From Microlunatus lacustris (lineage in GTDB: Bacteria > Actinomycetota > Actinomycetes > Propionibacteriales > Propionibacteriaceae), in assembly GCA_039527025.1 (NCBI GenBank), contig BAAAJN010000016.1:24407-88406 (forward strand): a stretch of DNA of 64,000 bases, read 5' to 3'. The position numbers were made by a program, and so were the translations under genes. Within the stretch, counting starts at the first letter, position 1, and the number at the start of each line of letters is the position of its first letter. Under the pieces are notes generated by a model, which worked only from the letters and a program-made list of their open reading frames with translations, searched no databases and was not told the DNA's origin. Of this stretch, positions 53,486 to 60,972 are shown in pieces.

Positions 53486-54372
53486 CGCCCGGACCAGAGG
53501 GCCGCGCCGACCAGCGGGGCGTCCTCCTGGAGCACCGCCGGCGACAGCTCCGGGAGAGGGACGCCCACCGCACCGAGGCCCTCGACGAGCGGGACCTCGA
53601 CGAGGTCCCACGACCGGGCGATGGCGCCGCCGACGACGAGCTGCTGCGCACCGAACCGCTGCAGCCACGGCGCGAGTGCCCGGCCGAGGGCGCGGAACGC
53701 CGTCCCCCAGCTCGCTGCGGCCGCGGCGTCGCCGGCCCGCGCCGCCTCCGCGATGGTCCGCACGTCGGCGTCGACCCCGGTGCGGCGGAGGTGGGCGGCC
53801 CGGATGGCGCGGGTGGAGACGGTGTCCTCCAGCGGGCGGCCGTCCAGGGTGATCAGGTGGGCCCAGCCGTGCGGGGGGACGTCGGGGCCGGTGTCGACCG
53901 GTTCGCCGTCCGCCAGCCAGGCCGAACCCACACCGGTGCCCAGGGTGATGCAGACGAAGCGGCTGGCGGGCACCGCCAGGCGGGACCACTCCCCGAGCCC
54001 GTACGCCACCGCGTCGTTGACGAAGTGCACCTGCTCGCCGGGCACCTCGGTCCGGGCGGCGAGCTCGGCGCGGAGGTCGACGCCGGCGAGCGAGGCGAAC
54101 TTGGCCACGCCGGCGAAGTCGCCGCGGCCGGCGGCGTAGTCGAAGGGGCCGGGCAGGGCCACCGTCCAGGAGGCGGCGGTGAGCTGGGCCGGGGCAGCCG
54201 CGAGCTGCCGCAGCAGGTCCTCCCGCGGTGCCGAGGAGTCCAGCGCCGCTGACGTCCGGCTCTGCAGCCGGACCGGCCCGTCGTCCTGCACCACCAGCGC
54301 GGCGAGGACGTGCGACCCGCCGACGTCCACCACCCCGGCGGCGCTCGGAACTGGCTGCGGTGCACGGTTCAC
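53473..54372 (-). CDS. ROK-family sugar kinase
   Basis: The 299-residue protein has the ROK phosphate-binding start GVVDVGGSHVLAALV, the catalytic Asp in HFVNDAVAYGLGEW and the adenosine site ITLGTGVGSAWLADG. It probably phosphorylates mannose or another hexose for the isomerase. The zinc-binding CxCGxxGCxE motif common in ROK kinases is absent; HLITLDGRPLEDTVSTRAI replaces it. The start is GTG 54372. It is transcribed towards the isomerase gene, overlapping tail to tail, so it is not in the same operon. Confidence 0.85.
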   Translation of the reverse strand: MNRAPQPVPSAAGVVDVGGSHVLAALVVQDDGPVRLQSRTSAALDSSAPREDLLRQLAAAPAQLTAASWTVALPGPFDYAAGRGDFAGVAKFASLAGVDLRAELAARTEVPGEQVHFVNDAVAYGLGEWSRLAVPASRFVCITLGTGVGSAWLADGEPVDTGPDVPPHGWAHLITLDGRPLEDTVSTRAIRAAHLRRTGVDADVRTIAEAARAGDAAAAASWGTAFRALGRALAPWLQRFGAQQLVVGGAIARSWDLVEVPLVEGLGAVGVPLPELSPAVLQEDAPLVGAALWSGRQEG

Positions 54373-54405
54373 GGCCCCATCCTGTCGTCCGACCCGCGCC
54401 GCCCG

Positions 54406-54435
54406 TCGACAGGCCCGGGTCGCGCGGTCGAGGAT
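54406..54435 (+). promoter_or_regulatory. Promoter of the DUF1697 gene
   Basis: TCGACA (54406-54411) and GAGGAT (54430-54435) are 18 bases apart, and GTG follows after seven bases, another leaderless arrangement. It lies in the 70-bp divergent gap with the ROK gene. Confidence 0.45.
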
Positions 54436-54442
54436 GGGTCCG

Positions 54443-54970
54443 GTGACCACGCACGTCGCCCTGCTGCGGGGCATCAACGTCGGCACCGCCAAACGGTTGG
54501 CGATGCCGGCCTTGCGCACGATGGCCGAGGGACTCGGCTACGCCGACGTCGGCACCCACATCAACAGCGGGAACCTGCTGCTGAGCACCGAGGAGGACGC
54601 TCCGACGCTCCGCGCGCGGCTGGAGCAGGGCATCGAGCAGACCTTCGGCCTGCACGCCGACGTGGTGGTGCGCACCGTCGAGCAGCTGGTCGCCGTGCTG
54701 GCGGCCAACCCGTTCCCCGACGGCGACCCGAGCCGGGTGGTGATCGCCTTCCTCGCGGGGCCGCCGCCCGCGGGGGTGGCGGAGCGGCTGGCCGCCCTGG
54801 CCACCGAGGACGAGCCGTTCCTGGTGCACGGGCTGGAGGTGTACGTCCACCACGGGCACGGCCAGGCCGACAGCCGGCTGGCCGCCGCCCTGCCCAAGGC
54901 CCTCGGCGTGAGCGCGACGGTGCGCAACCTGCGCACGGTCACCCGGCTCGCCGAGCTGGCCCGGGGCTAG
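54443..54970 (+). CDS. DUF1697 family protein
   Basis: The 175-residue protein begins with VTTHVALLRGINVGTAKRLA, the hallmark of DUF1697, followed by YADVGTHINSGNLLLST and later LPKALGVSATVRNLRTVTRL. Family members are about 175-180 residues, so it is complete. Structures in the family show a ferredoxin-like fold, but no activity is established. An in-frame ATG at 54434 would add three residues. It faces the DadA-like gene. Confidence 0.9.
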   Translation: MTTHVALLRGINVGTAKRLAMPALRTMAEGLGYADVGTHINSGNLLLSTEEDAPTLRARLEQGIEQTFGLHADVVVRTVEQLVAVLAANPFPDGDPSRVVIAFLAGPPPAGVAERLAALATEDEPFLVHGLEVYVHHGHGQADSRLAAALPKALGVSATVRNLRTVTRLAELARG

Positions 54971-55006
54971 GCGTCGGCGGCCGGTTCTGTCTCCGGCGAG
55001 CAGCGG

Positions 55007-56149
55007 TCAGCGGAACCGGTCGGGCCGGAAGGGCGCCAGCAACGGCTGCTGCTCGCCGGTCAGCGCCTGCTCGGCCAGCAGCTCACCAGCGATCAGGCCC
55101 AGCGTTGCCCCGCTGTGGGTGAACGCCACCTGCAGCCCCTCGACGCCGGGGGCGGGTCCCAGCACCGGGTCGCCGTCGCCGGGGATGGGCTTGGGTCCCG
55201 TCCCCACCGACGCGGCCCGCAGCGGCGGGTGTCCACGCAGCAGGGCGGACGCCTCACCGAGCAGCTCCTCGACCACGCCGTCCGGCACGCGGTAGCCGTC
55301 GGCCTCAGGCTCCAGCCCCAGGCTGGCCCAGTCGGCGTCGACGGACAGCGTGCGACCCGGCGCGGGCCGCACCGCCACCCGTGGGGTGTTCAGCACCAGC
55401 CGCAGGTCGGTGCACACCGGCTCAGTCCGCACCAGCAGGGCCAGGGGCGTCGCGTCGGGCACCTGGACACCCAGCCCAGCCAGTGCCGCGGGCACGCCGG
55501 CCCCGGTCGCGAGCACCGCGCGGTCGGTGCTCCAGTGCTCACCGGCGGCGGTCCGCACGCCGGTGACGCGGCCGCCGGCCGTCTGCACCGTGGCACGGCC
55601 GGCGTGGGTCACCACGGTGCCGCCCGCCTTCCCCAGCTCCTCGACCAGCACCTCGACCAGCGAGGGCAGGTCCACCCAGCCCTCGCCCGGGTTCCAGACC
55701 GCACCGGCGGCCGGGACCTGGCCGGCGTCCAGGGCGGGGAAGCGGGCCGCGACCTCGGCGGGGGTCAGCCAGCGGCTGTCGTAGCCAATCGCGCGCTCGT
55801 GGGTGTGGTCGGCCCGGAGCTGGTCGGTGTCCGCCGGCCGGCGCCAGGTCAGCCCGCCGTCGAAGCGCAGCCAGTCCGCGTCCGGGTGCTGCGTCGCGAG
55901 CGTCCGGTACCGGTCGATGCCGGCCATCCGCAGCCGGTGGTACTCCGCCGACCGCCGGCCGGAGGAGTTGAGCCAGGACAGCGAACGCCCGGAGGCCTGG
56001 CTAGCCAGCGAGCCCTCGGTGACCAGCAGCACGCGGGCGCCGCGCAGGGCCAGCGAGCGGGCGGTGGAGGCGCCCAGCACCCCGCCACCGACGACGACCA
56101 CCTCGGGATCGGCGACCGGTCCCCCGGGACGGGCGGGCGAGAGGGACAT
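55007..56149 (-). CDS. FAD-dependent oxidoreductase (DadA/glycine oxidase type)
   Basis: The 380-residue flavoprotein has the Rossmann motif EVVVVGGGVLGASTARSLAL at the N-terminus and SLASQASGRSLSWLNSSGR, the flavin-adjacent loop of the DAO family. GPKPIPGDGDPVLGPAPGV with FTHSGATLGLIAGELLA closes the FAD site. It should oxidise an amine or D-amino acid; the substrate is not known. It lacks a signal peptide. AGGA lies five bases before the ATG. A weak stem follows its stop, towards the convergent DUF1697 gene. Confidence 0.87.
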   Translation of the reverse strand: MSLSPARPGGPVADPEVVVVGGGVLGASTARSLALRGARVLLVTEGSLASQASGRSLSWLNSSGRRSAEYHRLRMAGIDRYRTLATQHPDADWLRFDGGLTWRRPADTDQLRADHTHERAIGYDSRWLTPAEVAARFPALDAGQVPAAGAVWNPGEGWVDLPSLVEVLVEELGKAGGTVVTHAGRATVQTAGGRVTGVRTAAGEHWSTDRAVLATGAGVPAALAGLGVQVPDATPLALLVRTEPVCTDLRLVLNTPRVAVRPAPGRTLSVDADWASLGLEPEADGYRVPDGVVEELLGEASALLRGHPPLRAASVGTGPKPIPGDGDPVLGPAPGVEGLQVAFTHSGATLGLIAGELLAEQALTGEQQPLLAPFRPDRFR

Positions 56150-56195
56150 GGGTCCTGTCGAGGCTCGGGGACGGTCGGCGGGCGGATTGCGGGAC

Positions 56196-56229
56196 GACGA
56201 CAGGCCCGGCAGTGACCGGACCTGTCGTC
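56196..56229 (-). terminator. Terminator after the esterase gene
   Basis: GACGACAGG (56196-56204) and CCTGTCGTC (56221-56229) pair perfectly, with a further CCGG/CCGG pairing inside. It lies directly past the minus-strand esterase stop (56240) and before the oxidoreductase promoter. Confidence 0.65.
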
Positions 56230-56239
56230 TGCCCGCAGA

Positions 56240-57505
56240 TCAGCGGCGCTGGCGCGCCATCCACTCCCAGATCGAGATGCCGTGCTTGCGGGGGTCGTTG
56301 CGGGCCACGTAGATCCACGACCAGTGGCCGGGGAAGGTGTCGCCCTCCCAGGTGACCTCGTCGTAGAGGGTGACGAGCGCGTCGGGGATCAGCTCGGCGG
56401 CCCGGATCGTGTTGGGCTCGGGCGGCACCGTGCCGTCGTCGAGGGAGGTGACCAGCCAGGTCGGCGTCCTGATCGCCCGCAGCTCCGCCTCCGAGATCAC
56501 CCGCGGACGGCCCCGGAAGGTGTCGACGATGGCGCAGATGGGCACCGCGGCGGCGAAGAGCCTCGGGTACTCCAGCTCCATCTTGAGCGTCATGTACCCG
56601 CCGTTGCTGGCGCCGACGACGTAGATGCGGTCGGTGTCGACGTCGTGGTCGCGGACCACCTCGGCGATCACCCGGCGGATCTGCGGGGCGAACCGGTCCC
56701 CGTCCTCCAGCCAGGCCGAGGTGCTCTGCGGGGCGACCACGTAGGCGCCGCCGAAGATCTCCTGCCCCTCGTCGGTGGTGAAGCCGAGGGCGCCGCGGTT
56801 GGCCCGCAGCGTCGTCTCGTTGTCGTAGTAGCCGTCGGCCAGCGAGGCGCCCTCGCCGCCGCCGTGCAGCCAGACCACCAGAGGACGCCGTCCGCGGCCC
56901 CGGCTGCGGCCCCGCCCGCGGCGCTCTGGTGAGAACAGCCGGTACTTCAGGCCCGAGCTCGAGCGGCCGTAGCGGAAGGCGTCGACCTCGGGGTCGGACA
57001 ACCGGCCCTGCACGAAGCGCGGGATGGTGACCGGGCGACGGCCGCGCAGGGCGATCGGGGTGTTCTGGGTGATCGTGTACTCGAGGTCGAGCACGACGTT
57101 GCGGCTGCGCGCCCCGATGTAGCCCAGGGTCGCGGCGCCGGCCACGCCCTCACCGGAGGCCAGCTCCAGCACGACGTCGCCGCGCCGGTCGACCCGGACC
57201 TCGGTGACCTCGCGGTCCTGCTCGTAGCCGACGACGCCCTCGCCCACCGCGACCGGGCTGGTCGCCTTGACGTGCACCGAGAAGGTGCCGGTGGTCAGGC
57301 TGTCCGGGTCGACGCGGCCGAGGCCGCGCGTCGCCAGGGTGAGCGAGGTGACCTGCTCGCCGCCGTCGAGGACCTCGGCGTTCAGGGTGAAGCCGACACC
57401 GCGGGGCGGTCGGCGGGCCGCCAGGGCGTCGGCGGCGGGCAGGGCTGCGGCGACGGCTCCGGCTCCGGCAGCGAGCAGCGTGCGTCGGCGGATGGGGGTG
57501 GACAT
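56240..57505 (-). CDS. Tat-exported alpha/beta-hydrolase esterase with N-terminal Ig-like domain
   Basis: The 421-residue protein has a twin-arginine leader (PIRRRTLLAAGAGAV, cleavage near residue 29, ADALA). An N-terminal Ig-like domain (about 35-185) precedes the hydrolase domain. The oxyanion sequence is PLVVWLHGGGEG, and the nucleophile Ser300 lies in VVGASNGGYM (G-x-S-x-G); VTSLDDGTVPP gives the Asp and FPGHWSW the His region. It resembles PHB-depolymerase/feruloyl-esterase-type hydrolases. An Arg/Gly-rich stretch (about 191-207) is inserted just before the oxyanion strand. AAGGAG precedes the ATG. Confidence 0.87.
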   Translation of the reverse strand: MSTPIRRRTLLAAGAGAVAAALPAADALAARRPPRGVGFTLNAEVLDGGEQVTSLTLATRGLGRVDPDSLTTGTFSVHVKATSPVAVGEGVVGYEQDREVTEVRVDRRGDVVLELASGEGVAGAATLGYIGARSRNVVLDLEYTITQNTPIALRGRRPVTIPRFVQGRLSDPEVDAFRYGRSSSGLKYRLFSPERRGRGRSRGRGRRPLVVWLHGGGEGASLADGYYDNETTLRANRGALGFTTDEGQEIFGGAYVVAPQSTSAWLEDGDRFAPQIRRVIAEVVRDHDVDTDRIYVVGASNGGYMTLKMELEYPRLFAAAVPICAIVDTFRGRPRVISEAELRAIRTPTWLVTSLDDGTVPPEPNTIRAAELIPDALVTLYDEVTWEGDTFPGHWSWIYVARNDPRKHGISIWEWMARQRR

Positions 57506-57609
57506 GGGGGACTCCTTCGTCCGGGGGCAGCGGTGGGGGGCGGGGCGGCCAAGGTCTACCACGACCGGCAGCGGGCGCGGAAGATCCTCACCAGCCTTCG
57601 GTCGAGCGC

Positions 57610-58359
57610 TCAGCCGATCCTTTCCACCGACCAGTTCGACACCAGGTGGGTGACCCCGAGGTCGCGGACCGCGCGGTTGCCGAGCTCGTCGGCGTCGAAC
57701 CGGGCGCCACCCCGCCAGGCCCCCAGCCGCGGGGGCCGGCCGGCGGCGCGGGTCAGCCGCTCGACGACCTCGGTCACCTCCGTCGCCGCCGTGGCCGGGG
57801 TCACCTCGACCGCCGAGCGGTGGGTGGCGGTGTGGAAGGCCAGCTCGTGGGCGGTGGCGATGTCGGCCAGCTCCTCGTCGGTCACCCGCCGGCCCCGCTC
57901 CAGGCTCGTCCAGCGCACCGGGTAGAACCAGGCCCGGATGTCCAGGCGGCTGCACAGCTCGGCCGCCCAGTGCGCGGTGCTGGCGTCGCCGTCGTAGAAG
58001 GCGAGAGCCACCTGGGGCCCGGTGCTGGTGCTGTCCGGGTCGTAGGGCTCGCCGAGGTCGCGCATCCGCCGGACCCGCTCGGTGGCGAGGCGTCGGGACT
58101 CCATCGGCACCTCGTGGAAGTTGAGGGCCAGCAGGTGCGCTCCGGTCCGCTCACCGCCCAGGTCGCCGCTGTCGAAGAGCCGCAGCCCAAGGGCCGCCTG
58201 CCGCAGGTAGCCGTCGGTGCTGAACTGCTCGATCGCGGGAGCCGGTCCCAGCGAGGCGTCGGTGTGCAGCAGCATCGGCACGCCGATGCCGCGTTCGTCG
58301 TGGTTCAGCACCACCGCCGTCAGGCCGGCCGTGGCGGAGGTCGGATCGGGAGCGTTCAC
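57610..58359 (-). CDS. Polysaccharide deacetylase family protein with altered motif 1
   Basis: The 249-residue protein from GTG 58359 has NodB-like motifs: ALAFYDGDAST aligns with TFDDG of motif 1, ELAFHTATHRS with the HxxxH of motif 2, and LGAWRGGARFDADELGNRAV with motif 3. The first Asp of motif 1, the usual catalytic base, is Tyr, while the metal-binding Asp and the two His are kept. It may therefore be inactive or act on another bond. No signal peptide is seen, unlike cell-wall deacetylases. It starts 48 bases from the divergent YcaO gene. Confidence 0.78.
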   Translation of the reverse strand: MNAPDPTSATAGLTAVVLNHDERGIGVPMLLHTDASLGPAPAIEQFSTDGYLRQAALGLRLFDSGDLGGERTGAHLLALNFHEVPMESRRLATERVRRMRDLGEPYDPDSTSTGPQVALAFYDGDASTAHWAAELCSRLDIRAWFYPVRWTSLERGRRVTDEELADIATAHELAFHTATHRSAVEVTPATAATEVTEVVERLTRAAGRPPRLGAWRGGARFDADELGNRAVRDLGVTHLVSNWSVERIG

Positions 58360-58394
58360 CGGCCCAGTGGACCACAGGCCTGGGCAGGCCCACC

Positions 58395-58410
58395 TAGAGT
58401 GCAAGACGTG
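58395..58410 (+). promoter_or_regulatory. -10 box of a leaderless YcaO transcript
   Basis: TAGAGT (58395-58400) is followed by seven bases and the GTG start of the YcaO gene. No ribosome binding site is present. The -35 region is unclear. Confidence 0.45.
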
Positions 58411-59868
58411 CCAGCGCCGACCGCCGACCTGCCCACCAGCCCCGAGACCGAGGCCTACGCGCGGGCGCTGCGCCGCTCCGGTGAGCTGGTGGAGCTGGAG
58501 CTGAGCAGCCTCGACCGGCTCGGGGTGCCGGTGACCAGCTGCTCGCTGCTGGCCGACGGCGCGGTGGTGTCGCACGGCAACGGCTACGGGCGGACGGGCG
58601 TCGCGGCGCGCCGGGGCGGACTCGGCGAGCTGGCCGAGGGGGCGCTCGCGGCGCGCGGGGTGGCGCAGCTGCGACCGCAGGGCCGGACGGCCTCCTACCG
58701 CGAGCTGCTGGGCGCCGAGGGTGCCGACCGGGTGGCCGACCCGCGGACGCTCTGCCTGCCCGCCGGCTCGCCGTGGACGCCGGAGATGGTGCTGACCTGG
58801 CTGCCGCTGCGCCGGGTGCGGACGGGTGAGGAGGTGCTGGTCCCCGTCGAGCTGGTGGCCAGCGAGCCCGGCGAGCTGCCGCCCGGCACCACCCCGCTGC
58901 TCACCCCGATCACCAACGGGCTCGGGGCCGGTCTCGACCCCGTCCGGCCGCTGGCCCACGGGCTGCTGGAGATCCTGCAGCGGCACACCAACGGGCTGCG
59001 GTTCCGCGCCCTGGATGCGCGGTCCCCGGAGATCGCCAAGGACACGCTGCCGGCCCCGGTGGCCGCCCTGGTCGCCGAGCTGGAGTCCACCGGCGTCGAG
59101 CTGGTGCTCAAGCACGCCGGTACCGAGCTGGGCGTCTGCTCGACCTACGTGATGGGCGTCGACCCCCACCCCACCGCCGCGATCCAGGTCACCGCCTGCG
59201 GGGAGGCCGCGGACCCCGCGGCCGAGGCCAGCCTGACCAAGGCCGTCCTGGAGTACGCGAACTCCCGCGCCCGCAAGACCTTCATGTTCGGTCCGGCTGA
59301 GCAGGCCCGGGCGCTGGCGCCGGCCTCGTACTGGGCGGCGGTGCAGGCCTCGGCCGGGGGCGGCGAGGCCCGGGCCACCGCGGCGCTGACGGCCTGGCGG
59401 GACCTCGGGGTGGACGCCTTGCGGAGCCTCACCGCGCCCGACCGGCGGACGAGCACCAGCTACGACGAGATCGGCACCGGGGCGCCACCGCTCACCGGCC
59501 CGCAGGACCAGCTGACCTACCTGCTGGAGCAGCTGGCCGACCACGACGTGCTGGCCAGCACGGTGACGGTCGAGGACGTGAGCGTGGCCAAGGTGGTCGT
59601 CCCCGGGCTGGAGGTGGAGACGTTGTCCTACGGCCGGGTGGGGGAGGTCAACGCCGCCCGGCTGCTGGCCACCGACCTCGACCTGGTCCGCCGGCAGGAC
59701 GGCCCGAGCGGCACGCACCCCGACCGCGTCCTGCTCACCCCGGAGGCGGAGGAGCGGCTCGGGGGCCCGGTCTGGTACTCCTACGCCGCCGCCGACCGGG
59801 TCGTCGGCCCGCTGTACCCGCTCTACCGGGAGCCTCCGCGGCACTCGGTCGCGCTCTCGGCCCGCTGA
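58408..59868 (+). CDS. Stand-alone YcaO-like protein
   Basis: The 486-residue protein has a YcaO domain, including TNGLGAGLDPVRPLAHGLLE with ILQRHTNGLRFRALD (about 168-200), which corresponds to the ATP/Mg-binding helix of the family, and YANSRARKTFMFGPAEQARA. YcaO enzymes activate backbone amides of peptides with ATP to form azolines, thioamides or amidines. No precursor peptide, E1-like partner or dehydrogenase is found nearby, and the C-terminus (YREPPRHSVALSAR) lacks the PxPxP ending of azoline-forming YcaOs. The GTG start is seven bases after TAGAGT. The deacetylase is divergent and close. Confidence 0.85.
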   Translation: MPAPTADLPTSPETEAYARALRRSGELVELELSSLDRLGVPVTSCSLLADGAVVSHGNGYGRTGVAARRGGLGELAEGALAARGVAQLRPQGRTASYRELLGAEGADRVADPRTLCLPAGSPWTPEMVLTWLPLRRVRTGEEVLVPVELVASEPGELPPGTTPLLTPITNGLGAGLDPVRPLAHGLLEILQRHTNGLRFRALDARSPEIAKDTLPAPVAALVAELESTGVELVLKHAGTELGVCSTYVMGVDPHPTAAIQVTACGEAADPAAEASLTKAVLEYANSRARKTFMFGPAEQARALAPASYWAAVQASAGGGEARATAALTAWRDLGVDALRSLTAPDRRTSTSYDEIGTGAPPLTGPQDQLTYLLEQLADHDVLASTVTVEDVSVAKVVVPGLEVETLSYGRVGEVNAARLLATDLDLVRRQDGPSGTHPDRVLLTPEAEERLGGPVWYSYAAADRVVGPLYPLYREPPRHSVALSAR

Positions 59869-59880
59869 GTCCCACCGACC

Positions 59881-59922
59881 TGTCAGACGCGGCCGGGGCC
59901 CCGGCACCGCCCACGTCTGACA
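59881..59922. terminator. Bidirectional terminator between YcaO and kinase genes
   Basis: TGTCAGACG (59881-59889) and CGTCTGACA (59914-59922) are perfect arms, and GCCGGGGCCCCGGC inside is itself a palindrome. It fills the gap between convergent genes. Confidence 0.75.
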
Positions 59923-59928
59923 ACTCGG

Positions 59929-60972
59929 TCAGGTGACCAGGTCGGCGGACCGGAAGCCGTAGACGCAGCGCAGCCGGTGCCGGGCCAGCGCGAGGTAGCA
60001 CGGCAGGGCGGCCCGGACCGCGGCGTCGGGCCGGTAGGCCGCCAGCAGCACCGCCGTCGCTGCGGCCGGGTCGGCCAGCACGCCCTGCCGGGCGCGGAGC
60101 TCGAGGTGGGCCACCAGGTTGGCCAGGTCCAGGGCGGGGTCGCCGAGAGCCATCAGGTCGAAGTCCAGCACCCCGGGCTCGGGTCCGTCCGGGCCGGGCG
60201 CCAGCAGCAGCTGGCCGTCGTGGACGTCGCGGTGCACCAGGACCCGACGGAGCGGCCGCGGTGGGGCGGCCGGCTCGTCCTCGGGTCCGTGGTGCAGCCC
60301 GAACGCGTCGGCGAAGCCGGCCCACCGGGCGGTGACGGCCCGCTCGGCTGCCGCGTCGTGCTCCGCGAGCCCGGCCGGCGGGGTCAGCGCGTGCAGCCGG
60401 GACAGCGCGGTGCCGACCGCGGTCAGGGCTGCGTCGGCGTCAGCGCCGCCGAGCCAGTCGGTCAGCGGCGTCCCGGTCAGCGCCTCGGTCGCCACGGTGC
60501 CGATGGCCCCGTCCGCGGACCGCACGACCGGGGTGCGGAGCGGCAGTGCGGCCGCCCGGCGGGCGGCGGCCAGCAGGGCCGGCTGCTTCGGCGGGGGCAC
60601 CACCTTGACGAAGTGCCGCCCGCCCCCGTCGGCGACCTCGACGACGGCGCGACGTCCGGGCCGGTGCCCGACCAACCGGCTGCCTGGCTCCGCGACCAGG
60701 GCAGCCAACCCCGGCAGCCGGCGGTCGGCGCCGTCGGGCTGCAGCACCACCCGCCCGCAGGACCGGGCGCCCGGCGTCCGGCGGGCGGTGCGGACGGCGT
60801 CGGCGGGGTCCGCGCACCACTGACCGGCGACCCGGCGGCCGTCGCTCCCGACGTCGAGCAGCAGGTGCTCCGGGGAGCGCGGCCAGGCCCGGACCAGGGT
60901 CAGCCCGGCCTCGGCCAGCTCGGCCCGGACGAGCGCGAACGACGTCGCGGCCCCCTGCACCGTGGCGGTCAC
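59929..60972 (-). CDS. APH-fold kinase with Gln in the catalytic loop (first of a pair)
   Basis: The 347-residue protein has the kinase loop LVHRDVHDGQLLL, where Gln stands at the position of the usual Asn (H-x-D-x4-N), then PGVLDFDLMALGDPALDLANL with the metal-binding Asp. HFVKVVPPPKQPALLAAARR holds the ATP-binding Lys. The GTG at 60972 overlaps the stop of the next kinase gene by four bases. It is the last gene of an operon with glycosyltransferase, ABC exporter and a second kinase. The substrate is probably a sugar or glycoside, by context only. Confidence 0.8.
   Translation of the reverse strand: MTATVQGAATSFALVRAELAEAGLTLVRAWPRSPEHLLLDVGSDGRRVAGQWCADPADAVRTARRTPGARSCGRVVLQPDGADRRLPGLAALVAEPGSRLVGHRPGRRAVVEVADGGGRHFVKVVPPPKQPALLAAARRAAALPLRTPVVRSADGAIGTVATEALTGTPLTDWLGGADADAALTAVGTALSRLHALTPPAGLAEHDAAAERAVTARWAGFADAFGLHHGPEDEPAAPPRPLRRVLVHRDVHDGQLLLAPGPDGPEPGVLDFDLMALGDPALDLANLVAHLELRARQGVLADPAAATAVLLAAYRPDAAVRAALPCYLALARHRLRCVYGFRSADLVT

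Noticed and set aside
54980..55019. Stem between DUF1697 and the oxidoreductase genes
   Set aside because: Two alternative short stems (5 and 7 bp) compete, so a terminator is plausible but not supportable.
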